Shown here in pieces: positions 22,811-30,947 of a DNA stretch of 31,204 bases (position 1 is its first letter; each line of letters starts with the position of its first letter). The position numbers and the translations under genes were made by a program. The notes below the pieces were generated by a model. That model made no database searches. It was given only the letters and a program-made list of their open reading frames with translations, and had not been told where the DNA came from. This DNA comes from CAYTGR01 sp964437445. GTDB taxonomy: Bacteria > Chloroflexota > Anaerolineae > B4-G1 > SLSP01. Location: the NCBI GenBank assembly GCA_964437445.1, contig CAYTGR010000054.1, forward strand, positions 1 to 31,204. Direction: 5' to 3'.

Positions 22811-24064
22811 ATGACGGAATCCTTTTTACCCGAGTTGGAAGCGCGTTTCCTGCGCTATGTGCAAATTGATACTCAGAGTGACGAAGCGTCGCTGGCGGTG
22901 CCCAGCACGGCCAAACAGTATGACCTGTTCCGGCTCCTGGAACGTGAACTGCGGGAAATGGGGGCCCAGGACGTGACGTTGACCGATTACGCCTGCCTGC
23001 TGGCGACAATTCCGGCGACGGTGCCGGCCGTCACGCTGCCGACCGTGGCTTTTCTGGCGCACGTGGACACCGCCCCGGCCTTCAACGGGACCGGCGTGAA
23101 GCCGCTCGTCCATCGGGCCTACGATGGCGCCCCCATCGTCCTGCCGGATGATCCGCGCCAGGTGCTCAATGCCACCACCTGCCCTGAGCTGGCCGGCAAA
23201 CTGGGGCACGACATCGTCACCGCCAGCGGGACAACCTTGCTGGGCGGCGATGACAAGGCCGGGATTGCCATCCTCATGACCCTGGCGGCGCATCTACTGA
23301 GCCATCCAGAAATCCCCCACGGCCCGCTCCGGCTCTGTTTCACGCCGGATGAGGAAGTCGGGCGGGGGGTGGCTCACCTGCGGCTGGAGGATCTGGCGGC
23401 GGACGTGGCCTACACGTTGGATGGCGGGCCGTCAGGCGAGGTCAACTACGAGACCTTCTCGGCGGATAAGGCGGTGGTGACCATTGCCGGGGTTTCCACT
23501 CATACCGGCACGGCCAGGGGAAAACTGGTCAACGCGCTGCAGCTGGCCGCCCAGCTGATCTTGTTCCTGCCCCAGGCCACCCGCACTCCAGAGACGACCG
23601 ACGGCCGGGAGGGTTTCATCCACCTCTACAAGCTCAACGGCACCGCCGCGGTGGCCGAACTGCACTTCATCCTGCGCGATTTTGAACTGGACGGCTTGCA
23701 GGCCCACGGTGATTTGCTGCGCGCGGCGGCCACAGCGTTACAGGCGGGCGAGCCGCGCGCCAAAGTGGAATGCACTATCACGCCCCAATATCGCAACATG
23801 CGTTACTGGCTGGAGCAAGAGATGCGGCCGGTTGAACTGGCGCTGGAGGCGGTCCGCCAGCTGGGGATTACACCGGTGATCAAGCCCGTCCGTGGGGGGA
23901 CCGACGGCTCGCGCCTGACGGAGCGTGGGCTGCCGACGCCGAATCTGTTTGTCGGGGCCTACAACGCGCACGGCCCCCTGGAGTGGGTCAGCTTGCAAGA
24001 GATGGCGCAGGCTACCCAGGTTTGCCTGAACCTGGCCGTAGCGTGGGGGGCGCAGTCCCAATAG
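22811..24064 (+). CDS. pepT: Peptidase T-like M20B tripeptidase
   Basis: A 417-residue cytoplasmic zinc aminotripeptidase. PepT signatures are present: VQIDTQSDE near the N-terminus, H84 and D86 (AHVDTAP), LGGDDKAG (D147) with a second zinc-site glutamate in FTPDEEVGRG (E181-E182), LDGG (D208 region), STHTGTARGKLVNA and IKPVRGGTDGSRL with the C-terminal NLFVGAYNAHGPLEW. Length is near that of the E. coli enzyme (408). GGAGCGACC precedes the ATG. Its promoter is probably that of the NHL gene. It should release the N-terminal residue of tripeptides, complementing the M20 dipeptidase. Confidence 0.95.
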   Translation: MTESFLPELEARFLRYVQIDTQSDEASLAVPSTAKQYDLFRLLERELREMGAQDVTLTDYACLLATIPATVPAVTLPTVAFLAHVDTAPAFNGTGVKPLVHRAYDGAPIVLPDDPRQVLNATTCPELAGKLGHDIVTASGTTLLGGDDKAGIAILMTLAAHLLSHPEIPHGPLRLCFTPDEEVGRGVAHLRLEDLAADVAYTLDGGPSGEVNYETFSADKAVVTIAGVSTHTGTARGKLVNALQLAAQLILFLPQATRTPETTDGREGFIHLYKLNGTAAVAELHFILRDFELDGLQAHGDLLRAAATALQAGEPRAKVECTITPQYRNMRYWLEQEMRPVELALEAVRQLGITPVIKPVRGGTDGSRLTERGLPTPNLFVGAYNAHGPLEWVSLQEMAQATQVCLNLAVAWGAQSQ

Positions 24065-24081
24065 GCAGTTAGTAGATAGAC

Positions 24082-24105
24082 AAGGGGGGCCTATGCGCCC
24101 CCCTT
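24082..24105. terminator. Terminator-like hairpin between convergent pepT and PA14 genes
   Basis: AAGGGGGGC (24082-24090) and GCCCCCCTT (24097-24105) form a 9-bp stem around CTATGC. It lies in the 50-nt gap between two convergent stop codons; the plus-strand tail is AGAAATTGTTT. Confidence 0.7.
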
Positions 24106-24114
24106 AGAAATTGT

Positions 24115-26805
24115 TTAGCGGCTGGGGCTGTTCGGCGCACCGGGGCTGGGCGGCCAGTCGGAATGCCAGACCCCCGCGTCGTCGCGGCTCCAGCTGGCAT
24201 CCGGCGCTAAGGGGGTAAAGGTCCTCTCGTCGTTGAGCACGTTGGACGGCGTCCATAACCGCAGCCGCCCCCCTGCACCCAGCGGCAATCCGGTCTGGGC
24301 GCTGTAGAGTACCACAAAGCCACCGGGTTGTATTGTCATTCCGGCCGGGAGCGTGTAACGGGGGGCGAATTGATCGGCCAGCTCCAGGGCCCAGCCTCCC
24401 AGCGTCAACGCGGTGCTTCCCTGGTTGTACAACTCTATCCAGGCATCCCCGTCGTTCACCTGACCGTCGGCGTTCCAGTCGCGCGCGCCGGCCACCGGCA
24501 GGATCTCGTTGATCCGCACATCCGGCGGCGGTGAGACCGTCGGCGTGGCGGTGGGGGTTGGGGTGGGCGTAGATGTCGGCGTGGCGGTGGGCGTCGCGGT
24601 GGGAGTTGGCGTGAGCGTTGGCGTGGGGGAATGGGTGGGGGTCGGCGCGGGTGTCCGGGTCGGGGTGGGGGTAGGCAGGTCACCCACGCGATTAATCCCG
24701 ACTTTGAGCAGGGCGTTACCGCTCCCCTCGTAATATTCCACCACGACCGCGTGTGTCCCGGCGACCAGCGGCACGTTGACCTGATAGGTCGTGGCCCCGT
24801 TGCTGGTGTGCCACTCGTTCAACACCAGCACGTTATCCACGGCGATGCGGATCCCGTCGTCGGCGTTGGCCGAGAAGCGGTAGACGCCGGCGGTTAGATT
24901 CAAGGCCCGGCTCCAGCGGGCGGCGAAGCTATCGGCGGGCAGTCCTGGAGCCGGCGCGCCCGTGCCCCAGTTGAAATCCAGCGTTTTGTCGTTGCGCACC
25001 AGCACCGGCGCGCCTGTGAAGTTCGGGTTGGACCAGTATTCACCTTTCCAATCCGGGAAGGTGGGCGTGATTTTTTCCCACCAGAGGCGCAGGCGCGCCT
25101 GACCGCCGCTGTCGTAGTATTCCACCTTGAGAGGATGCTGGCCGGTGGTGAGGGCCAGGTCGGCTGTGAGCTCGCGCTCTGGACCGTCGTACCACTCGTT
25201 GATCAGCAGCTGGTCATCCACCCACAGCCGCGCTCCGTCGTCCATCACCAGGTGGAAGCGGTAGGTGGCCGCCTCAAAGGTGGCCGACCGCGTCCAGCGC
25301 GCCGAGAAGTTATCGGGGGGCAGCACTGGGTCTGGGGCGCCGGTTCCCCAGCTGAAATCCAGCGTGGCATCGTTGCGGATCAGGACCGGGTTGCCGCTCA
25401 GGGTCCGGTTGGCCCAATAGACGCCCTTCCAATCCGGGAAGCTGGTCCCCTTTTCCCAGCGCAGCTGCATGACAGCGTTGAGGGTCGCCTCAAAGTATTC
25501 TACTTGCACTGTGTGTGTACCGGCGGTGAGCGGCACGTCCACGACGAGCTCGCGCTGGGCCCCGCTGCGCCATTCATTGAGGATCAGATTGCCGTCCACG
25601 TAGAGCCGCACTCCGTCGTCCACGACGAGGCGGAAGCGGTAAAGCGTCCCCTCAAAGGTGAGCGTGCGCGTCCAGCGCACTGAGAAATTGTCGGCCGGCA
25701 GGGTGGACGCCGGCGCGTTGGTCCCCCAGACGAAGTCAATCGCCACGTCGTTGCGTACCAAAACCGGATTACCGGACAGCGTTGGGTTGTTGTAATATTC
25801 GCCCCGCCACTGGGGGTAGTCGCCAGGACGATCCCACCAGAAGCGCAGTACGGCGTCGCCCAGCGCCTCGTAATATTCCACGCGCAGCGCATGGGGGCCG
25901 GCAGCGAGTGTACGGTCCACCGCGTAGAGTGTTCCGCTGGCGTCATGCCACTGGTCAATGATCAGGTCGCCGTCTACCCAGACCCGCACCCCATCATCGC
26001 TGCTGGCGTAGAAGCGGTACGTTCCGGCCACGAAGGTCACCGTGCGTGTCCAGCGGGCGGCAAAGTAATCAGCCGGCAGGCCGGGCGCTGGTGCCCCTGC
26101 CCCCCAACGGAAGGCGAGCTCGGCGTCATTGCGTACCAGCGCCGGTGCGCCGGCCAGGTCGCGGTTGCCGTAATATTCACCGCGCCAGCCGGTGAAGGCC
26201 GGTGTGGGTGAAGCGGTGGGCGTGGGGGTGCGCGTCGGCGGTCGCCGGGTGGGGGTCGCCGTGGGCGGGAGCGGCGTGGGGGTGGGGGTGGCCGTAGCCG
26301 ACGGCAGAGGCGTCGGGGTGAGAGACGGCAGCACGGTGGGGGGAACCGTTGCTGTGGGCGCGATCGGTTTGACGTTCAGCACGACCGTGGCCTGGGCCGC
26401 CGGGGTACTCCCTTTGATCATGACCTGCGTCAGGCCGCTCCAGGGCGGTTCTTGCGGGTAGGTGAACGAGGTGGCAAACGTCCCGTCGTCTTTGACCGTG
26501 ACCGTGGTCAGAGCGGGACCTTCCTGGCTGGCAGTGGGGTCGGCCAGCCGCAGCGTGACGAGCGCGCCGGGTTCCCATTGCCGCCCGATGACGGTAATGA
26601 GCATCCCCGGCTCCCCCTGAGTGGGTACCGTCACCAACACCGGGCCGGTGGGGGTCGGGGTCGGGCGGACGAGCTGGCCGGCGCTGCGCACTACCACGAT
26701 CAACAAGATGGCAGCGGCGGCCAGGCCTACCAGTAGCAGGCCGGCGGCAATGATGATCCCCCAGGGGAAGCCGCCGAGTTGTGATTTGGGCCTTGGCGAT
26801 ACCAT
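24115..26805 (-). CDS. Membrane-anchored protein with four PA14 domains and a lamin-tail domain
   Basis: An 896-residue surface protein. Order: short cytoplasmic tail, one TM helix (about 15-38), an Ig-like domain (about 55-145), a Thr-Pro linker, four consecutive PA14 domains of about 120-125 residues, a second Thr-Pro linker and a C-terminal lamin-tail-like domain (VRINEILP...DAWIELYNQG...LTLGGWAL). Each PA14 repeat opens with W(R/K)GxY(Y/W) and carries a DDG motif (SDDGVRVWVDGD, VDDGVRLYVDGN, MDDGARLWVDDQ, ADDGIRIAVDN); in yeast adhesins the equivalent aspartates help bind calcium and sugar. The lamin-tail domain includes DWNADGQVNDGD, like a calcium loop. Start ATG 26803-26805 follows GGAGG. 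Probably binds carbohydrate outside the cell. Confidence 0.9.
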   Translation of the reverse strand: MVSPRPKSQLGGFPWGIIIAAGLLLVGLAAAAILLIVVVRSAGQLVRPTPTPTGPVLVTVPTQGEPGMLITVIGRQWEPGALVTLRLADPTASQEGPALTTVTVKDDGTFATSFTYPQEPPWSGLTQVMIKGSTPAAQATVVLNVKPIAPTATVPPTVLPSLTPTPLPSATATPTPTPLPPTATPTRRPPTRTPTPTASPTPAFTGWRGEYYGNRDLAGAPALVRNDAELAFRWGAGAPAPGLPADYFAARWTRTVTFVAGTYRFYASSDDGVRVWVDGDLIIDQWHDASGTLYAVDRTLAAGPHALRVEYYEALGDAVLRFWWDRPGDYPQWRGEYYNNPTLSGNPVLVRNDVAIDFVWGTNAPASTLPADNFSVRWTRTLTFEGTLYRFRLVVDDGVRLYVDGNLILNEWRSGAQRELVVDVPLTAGTHTVQVEYFEATLNAVMQLRWEKGTSFPDWKGVYWANRTLSGNPVLIRNDATLDFSWGTGAPDPVLPPDNFSARWTRSATFEAATYRFHLVMDDGARLWVDDQLLINEWYDGPERELTADLALTTGQHPLKVEYYDSGGQARLRLWWEKITPTFPDWKGEYWSNPNFTGAPVLVRNDKTLDFNWGTGAPAPGLPADSFAARWSRALNLTAGVYRFSANADDGIRIAVDNVLVLNEWHTSNGATTYQVNVPLVAGTHAVVVEYYEGSGNALLKVGINRVGDLPTPTPTRTPAPTPTHSPTPTLTPTPTATPTATPTSTPTPTPTATPTVSPPPDVRINEILPVAGARDWNADGQVNDGDAWIELYNQGSTALTLGGWALELADQFAPRYTLPAGMTIQPGGFVVLYSAQTGLPLGAGGRLRLWTPSNVLNDERTFTPLAPDASWSRDDAGVWHSDWPPSPGAPNSPSR

Positions 26806-26816
26806 AGACTACCTCC

Positions 26817-26904
26817 AACCACTGGTTGAACCACAGACGACAAACCACCGGCCACCCATCAGTCAAAACGTGGTCGGTGACCCGTGGTCGGTGGTCGTCA
26901 AAAC
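26817..26904. repeat. Period-7 repeat hairpin in the PA14 gene 5' leader (gtggtcg)
   Basis: GTGGTCG, GTGACCC, GTGGTCG and GTGGTCG follow in 7-nt phase from 26870 to 26897. An imperfect complementary arm (ACGACAAACCACCGGCCACC) lies at about 26837-26856. It sits between the PA14 start codon and its promoter, so it is expected to be transcribed as leader. Confidence 0.6.
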
Positions 26905-26920
26905 CAGTCCTTCTGAATTT

Positions 26921-26950
26921 ATCATAATAGACGCTGCCAGACGGTGTCAA
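26921..26950 (-). promoter_or_regulatory. Promoter of the PA14 gene
   Basis: On the minus strand a perfect TTGACA (26950-26945), then TATTAT (26929-26924) after 15 nt or TATGAT (26926-26921) after 18 nt. It diverges from the promoter of the next operon. Confidence 0.6.
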
Positions 26951-27002
26951 GTTCCATCTCCGTAAAGGGTGCGTTTCAATGTCTGATTTGTCTGATTGCC
27001 CA

Positions 27003-27030
27003 TTGACAAATCTCTTGTTTGTGGTATTCT
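27003..27030 (+). promoter_or_regulatory. Promoter of the membrane-protein/wHTH/ABC operon
   Basis: A perfect TTGACA at 27003-27008, a 16-nt spacer and TATTCT at 27025-27030. The leader would be about 45 nt long. The short stretch between the -10 and the gene could hold an operator for the winged-helix protein encoded next, but no clean palindrome is visible. Confidence 0.6.
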
Positions 27031-27081
27031 TGTTGTAGACTGGTATGCAGTACAAACCTGTCTGTAAAGAAAGGGGACACC

Positions 27082-27711
27082 ATGGGTTCCGATTTGGATC
27101 GCTTGATGCAGCGGCCTTACCGCTACTGGTACGAAGATGGTATTGCGGAGCTGGTCACAGGGATATTGCTGAGCTTATTGGCGCTCTTTTATTACCTGGA
27201 TACCCGCCTGGTGATGAGTGGGCCGTTGGGAATTGCGGGGCATCTGGTCCTGGTAGCGTTCATCGTGGGATTGTTTATCTCCTCGCGCTGGTGGATCAAC
27301 AAAGTTAAGCAATGGATTACCTACCCGCGCACGGGCTATGTGGCTTACCGCCGGCCTCAAGGTTGGCAACGCTGGCGGCGGCTGTTGTTGGCGATGCTGG
27401 TCGGGGCCATGGTCGGGGGGGCCACAGCGCTGGCTTCATTGCCGGTGTACTGGTCGCCGGTGCTGGTGGGACTGGCCTTCAGCGGCACCTTTCTCTACCA
27501 GGCCTGGCGGGTGGGTGTGCTCCGTCTCTACACTCTGGCATTGGTGGCCCTGGGCGCCGGGATCGTTGTGGGGATCAGCGGACTCACCGCTATGATGGCT
27601 AATGCGGCTTTCTTTGGTTTCCTGGGGCTGTGCCTGGGCATCTCTGGCGGGGTGACGTTAGCACGCTATTTGCACTCCACGCCGGCACCTGACCCGGCAG
27701 GGGAGGAATGA
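27082..27711 (+). CDS. Integral membrane protein of unknown function
   Basis: A 209-residue protein with about six hydrophobic helices (GIAELVTGILLSLLALFYYL, GHLVLVAFIVGLFI, LLLAMLVGAMVGGATALASL, VLVGLAFSGTFLYQAW, TLALVALGAGIVVGISG and AAFFGFLGLCLGISGG). The N-terminal MGSDLDRLMQRPYRYWYEDG is soluble and aromatic. I do not recognise the family. AAGGGG at 27071-27075 supports ATG 27082 over an upstream in-frame start that overlaps the promoter. The stop overlaps the ATG of the winged-helix gene (ATGA), so both are translated together. The arrangement suggests that it is a partner or sensor for the regulator or for the ABC exporter encoded downstream; this is inference. Confidence 0.75.
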   Translation: MGSDLDRLMQRPYRYWYEDGIAELVTGILLSLLALFYYLDTRLVMSGPLGIAGHLVLVAFIVGLFISSRWWINKVKQWITYPRTGYVAYRRPQGWQRWRRLLLAMLVGAMVGGATALASLPVYWSPVLVGLAFSGTFLYQAWRVGVLRLYTLALVALGAGIVVGISGLTAMMANAAFFGFLGLCLGISGGVTLARYLHSTPAPDPAGEE

Positions 27712-28025
27712 CCGTGGCTGAGGGACTGCGCGAGTTGACCGCGTTGGACCGGGTGATTCACGAGCCGGCGCGGCTGGTCATTGTCACGCTGCTTTACGCC
27801 GTGGAAAGCGCCGATTTCATCTACCTGCTGCGCGAGACCGGGCTGACCAAAGGGAATCTCTCGTCGCATCTGGTGAAGTTGGAGGAAGCCGGCTACGTGG
27901 CGATTGAGAAGGGGTATCGCGGCAAAATTCCGCAGACAACCTGCCGGTTGACTGAGGCAGGACGGGAGGCGTTCCGGTTGTACCGCGAGCAGCTCAAGCG
28001 AGCAGTAGCGCGGTTGCCGGAGTAG
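27708..28025 (+). CDS. Winged-helix transcriptional regulator
   Basis: A 105-residue DNA-binding protein. It consists almost entirely of a winged helix of the type found in small ArsR/MarR-like regulators: an N-terminal helix LDRVIHEPARLVIVTLLYAV, the recognition region LRETGLTKGNLSSHLVKLEEAGYV and the wing IEKGYRGKIPQTTCRLTEAGREAF. No ligand-binding domain is present beyond a short C-terminal helix used for dimerisation in relatives. It overlaps the membrane-protein gene by four bases and lies 81 nt before the ABC ATPase, so it probably autoregulates this operon. The effector cannot be predicted. Confidence 0.88.
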   Translation: MTVAEGLRELTALDRVIHEPARLVIVTLLYAVESADFIYLLRETGLTKGNLSSHLVKLEEAGYVAIEKGYRGKIPQTTCRLTEAGREAFRLYREQLKRAVARLPE

Positions 28026-28106
28026 CTGGAGAGCGAGGGGACTGGGGTGATGGCAGCGGATTCCCGGAGCCCAATCCCTTTCCCGCAACATTTTGGGGAG
28101 GAAACG

Positions 28107-29057
28107 ATGGAGATCGCACTGAGAACCGAATCTTTGACCCGTGATTTTGCCAACGTGCGGGCGGTGGACGCCCTGACGTTGGAGATCCCGCGCGGGGTGG
28201 TCTTTGGCTTCCTGGGGCCGAACGGCGCTGGCAAGACCACGACGATCCGCCTGTTGTTGGGGCTGCTGGAGCCGACCGCCGGTCGCGCCGAGGTATTGGG
28301 CTATGACACGCGCACCCAGGCCGACGCCATCCGCGCGCAGACCGGTGCCCTGCTGGAGCACAACGGTCTCTACGAGCGGCTGACCGCGGAGGACAACCTG
28401 GAGTTCTACGGGCGCATTGCGCGGCTGCCCGCCGCCGAGCGGCAGGCACGTATTCGCGAGCTGCTGACTCACCTGGGGGTGTGGGAGCGGCGGAAGGAGC
28501 TCGTCGGGACCTGGAGCCGCGGGATGAAGCAGAAACTCGCGGTCGCGCGGGCGCTGCTGCACCGGCCGCCGCTGATTTTTCTGGACGAGCCAACCGCCGG
28601 GCTGGATCCGGTCGCGGCGGCGGCACTGCGCGACGACATCGCCGCGCTGGTGGCCCGCGAGGGCGCGACTGTCTTTCTCACCACGCACAATCTGGCCGAG
28701 GCGGAGAAGCTCTGCGCACTGGTCGGGGTGATTCGGCAGGGGCGTTTGCTGGCGCTGGGCAGCCCCGATACGCTGCGTGTGCGGACCGGCGGACCGCAGG
28801 TAGAGGTCGTGGGGCGCGGTTTCACCGAGACGGTGCTGGCCCGGCTGCGCGCCCGGCCGGAGGTGGCGAGCGTCGCCACGCAAAACAGTCATTTGATCAT
28901 CACGTTGCAGGCTCCCGTGGAGACGGCGCCGCTCATCAGTCTTATGGTGAGCGCCGGAGCGGAAATAGAAGAAGTCCGCAAGGGCAAAGAGAGCCTGGAA
29001 GAGGTCTTCCTGACCCTGGTGGGGGAGGAGGACGAAAGGATGAAGGCGGAAGGATGA
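28107..29057 (+). CDS. ABC transporter ATP-binding protein
   Basis: A 316-residue exporter-type ATPase. Walker A GPNGAGKT at 37-44, a variant signature WSRGMKQ at 136-142, Walker B/D-loop LIFLDEPTAGLD at 156-167 and H194 (TTHNLAEAE). After residue about 225 comes a C-terminal extension of the kind found in ABC-2 exporter ATPases (DrrA/CcmA type). GGGGAGGA at 28095-28102 supports ATG 28107 rather than an upstream ATG at 28047. The last codons (DERMKAEG) and the stop are encoded by period-7 repeat DNA, suggesting that the tail was altered by repeat growth. Works with the permease at 29145. Substrate unknown; drugs, lipids or peptides are possible. Confidence 0.92.
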   Translation: MEIALRTESLTRDFANVRAVDALTLEIPRGVVFGFLGPNGAGKTTTIRLLLGLLEPTAGRAEVLGYDTRTQADAIRAQTGALLEHNGLYERLTAEDNLEFYGRIARLPAAERQARIRELLTHLGVWERRKELVGTWSRGMKQKLAVARALLHRPPLIFLDEPTAGLDPVAAAALRDDIAALVAREGATVFLTTHNLAEAEKLCALVGVIRQGRLLALGSPDTLRVRTGGPQVEVVGRGFTETVLARLRARPEVASVATQNSHLIITLQAPVETAPLISLMVSAGAEIEEVRKGKESLEEVFLTLVGEEDERMKAEG

Positions 29058-29125
29058 AGAAGGATGAGGGTGGGAAGCCACAGCTAACCGCTGACGGCTG
29101 AATACTGATGGCTGAATGCTGATGG
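29030..29125. repeat. Two period-7 repeat tracts (aaggatg; ctgatgg/ctgaatg)
   Basis: The first tract (about 29030-29070) repeats AAGGATG, AAGGCGG, AAGGATG, AAGAAGG in 7-nt phase and spans the stop codon of the ABC ATPase. The second (29091-29125) is five exact-phase units: CTGACGG, CTGAATA, CTGATGG, CTGAATG, CTGATGG. Both lie in the gap before the permease gene. Confidence 0.8.
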
Positions 29126-29144
29126 CCAAAAAGGAGATATGACT

Positions 29145-29879
29145 ATGATGGCTGATGTCATGACGGTGTTATGGAAAGAGTTGAAAGAGATTCTGGAATT
29201 CAGTGGGGCCAGGAGCGGCTGGCTGCGCCTGGCCCTGTGGTTCGGCGTTTTCGGCATTTTCCTGCCGCTGCAAATGCAAGAGGAATGGCTTTCTTCGCCG
29301 ATCGTGCTCTATAACTGGAGCTGGTTCCCGCTCTTTGTTGTTTCCTCCGTCGCGGCGGGCGCTTTTGCCGGAGAGCGGGAGCGGCATACGTTGGAGACGC
29401 TGCTCGCCAGCCGCCTTTCTGACCGCGCGATCCTCTTCGGCAAGATTGCCGCAGGCGTCGTCTACGGTTGGGGGCTGACGCTGCCCAGCATCCTGCTGGG
29501 GCTGGTGACGGTCAACGTGGTGCGCTGGCAGGGGACGATTCAATGGTACCGCCCGGAGATTGCCGTGGGCGGGGTGGTCTTGAGCCTGGTGGCCGCGTTG
29601 TTAGGGAGCGTTTTAGGGGCGTTCGCCTCGCTGCGGGCGTCCACGGCCCGGCAGGCGCAGCAGACTCTGAGCCTGATCAACATGCTGGTGCTCTTTGTGC
29701 CGCTGTTCGGCCTGCAGGCGCTGCCGGCTGAGCTGAAGGAACAGGTCTGGTCGGTGCTGGCGGGGTTGGACCTGACCCGGGTGGTGTTGATCGCGCTGGC
29801 CGTGCTGGTGGCCCTCAGTGTGGCGCTGTTGGCGGCGACCCTGGCCCGTTTCCGGCGCGCGCGGCTGATTCTGGATTGA
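29145..29879 (+). CDS. ABC-2 type transporter permease
   Basis: A 244-residue membrane protein with about six TM helices and no large outer domain, as in simple ABC-2/NosY-type permeases. The loop SVAAGAFAGERERHTLETLLASRLSDR matches the ABC-2 family motif around (A)GERER(G/H)TLE. The ribosome binding site AAGGAG (29131-29136) is too close to the first ATG (29139), so I place the start at 29145, giving 8-nt spacing; 29148 is also possible. It is the membrane partner of the ATPase at 28107-29057, from which it is separated by 87 nt of repeat DNA. Confidence 0.88.
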   Translation: MMADVMTVLWKELKEILEFSGARSGWLRLALWFGVFGIFLPLQMQEEWLSSPIVLYNWSWFPLFVVSSVAAGAFAGERERHTLETLLASRLSDRAILFGKIAAGVVYGWGLTLPSILLGLVTVNVVRWQGTIQWYRPEIAVGGVVLSLVAALLGSVLGAFASLRASTARQAQQTLSLINMLVLFVPLFGLQALPAELKEQVWSVLAGLDLTRVVLIALAVLVALSVALLAATLARFRRARLILD

Positions 29880-29893
29880 GACACCCATGGAAT

Positions 29894-29958
29894 GTGAGCG
29901 GTGAGCAGTGAGTAGTTATCAGGCTAATGACGGTTACCGCTCACTATTCACTGCTCAC
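29894..29958. repeat. Period-7 repeat hairpin between convergent genes (gtgagca)
   Basis: GTGAGCG, GTGAGCA and GTGAGTA in 7-nt phase (29894-29914), a 21-nt centre, then the inverted ACCGCTC, ACTATTC, ACTGCTC to 29956. It starts 15 nt after the ABC permease stop and lies in a convergent gap. Confidence 0.8.
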
Positions 29959-29990
29959 TTTCTAACTGCCAAAGGGGGCAAAGGTTTGTA

Positions 29991-30032
29991 GGGGCGCGCT
30001 TCAGCGCGGTGAAAACGGCGTTGAAGCGCCTC
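29991..30032. terminator. Hairpin in the convergent gap before the amino-acid permease
   Basis: GGGGCGCGCTTCAGCGC (29991-30007) and GGCGTTGAAGCGCCTC (30017-30032) are imperfect inverted repeats. Each arm is also self-complementary (CGCGC-TTCA-GCGCG). The position suggests transcription termination of the minus-strand permease gene, but there is no T-run. Confidence 0.45.
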
Positions 30033-30048
30033 ACAAGCCTGCGTGATC

Positions 30049-30912
30049 TTACCGCTGGCTTTTCCCCATCCGCTGCTCCAGCGCACGGACCAGCAGCGCC
30101 AGGCCGATGGTCATCACCAGGTAGAGGAACCCCACGACGTTGTACGTTTCAAAGAAACGGAACGTGGAGGCGGCGTAGACTTTGCCCAGCTGGGTGATGT
30201 CTTGCACGCCCAGCACCGAGACCAGCGCCGAATCCTTGAGCATGGCGATGAAATCGTTGCCCAGGGGGGGCAGGACGTTGCGGATGGCCTGCGGCAGGAT
30301 GATGGTGCGCATCCCCTGCCAGTAGGTCATCCCTAAAGCCTGCGCCGCTTCCATCTGCCCCCGGCCAATGGATTGAATGCCCGCGCGGAAAATCTCTGAG
30401 ATGAAGGCACTGTAGCCAATCGTCAGCGCCAGGACCGCCCGCGCCGTGAAATCCAGGTTGCGGACCGGCATCTCGGCCAGCGGCTGGCCTAACGCGCCCA
30501 GGCCCATATCCACCAGCAGCTTCCCCACGTCGTTGATCACGCTCACGATAAACGGCGCGCCGACGAAGGCGATGTAGTAGAGAATCACTAACATGGGCAA
30601 CCCGCGGATGATCTCCACGTAAAAAGAGGCCACCTCTTGCACCACTCGACTGCGCGACACGCGCATCAGCCCCACCAGCAACCCCGCCACGATCGCCAGC
30701 AGGTAAGCAATCAGGGAGACATAGACGGTGGTGCCGACGCCTTTCAGGACGGCGGTGAAAATCACCTTGTAGTTGGCGTCGCTCAGGAAGGACCAGAGAA
30801 AGAAGATGCCGAGCAGGATCGTCGCCAGCAACCAGTAGGGCAGGCGCGCGAGCCGGTTGGTGATCGGCAACAGCCGGGATTCGCCAGCGCGGGAGTCAGC
30901 GGGATGGGCCAT
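30049..30912 (-). CDS. Polar amino-acid ABC transporter permease
   Basis: A 287-residue inner-membrane subunit of the HisM/GlnP type. After an N-terminal tail and helix (about 25-44) come the binding-protein-dependent permease helices (TAVLKGVGTTVYVSLIAYLLAI, YVEIIRGLPMLVILYY) and the cytoplasmic EAA loop at about 188-208 (EAAQALGMTYWQGMRTIILP), which docks the ATPase. It is longer than the usual 220 residues because of the N-terminal extension and a roughly 40-residue loop (about 118-157). I chose ATG 30910-30912 (MAHPADSRAG) because GGAGG lies 6 nt upstream. The substrate-binding gene precedes it on the same strand, 98 nt away with a repeat hairpin between. No ATPase gene is in the window. 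Confidence 0.92.
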   Translation of the reverse strand: MAHPADSRAGESRLLPITNRLARLPYWLLATILLGIFFLWSFLSDANYKVIFTAVLKGVGTTVYVSLIAYLLAIVAGLLVGLMRVSRSRVVQEVASFYVEIIRGLPMLVILYYIAFVGAPFIVSVINDVGKLLVDMGLGALGQPLAEMPVRNLDFTARAVLALTIGYSAFISEIFRAGIQSIGRGQMEAAQALGMTYWQGMRTIILPQAIRNVLPPLGNDFIAMLKDSALVSVLGVQDITQLGKVYAASTFRFFETYNVVGFLYLVMTIGLALLVRALEQRMGKSQR

Positions 30913-30947
30913 TGTTAACCTCCGCAGGGGATCAGGAAAAAAGCGTA

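Noticed and set aside
27666..29129. 487-residue open frame antisense to the regulator and ABC ATPase
   Set aside because: Low-complexity Arg/Gln/His composition and opposite to clear ATPase motifs. A shadow.
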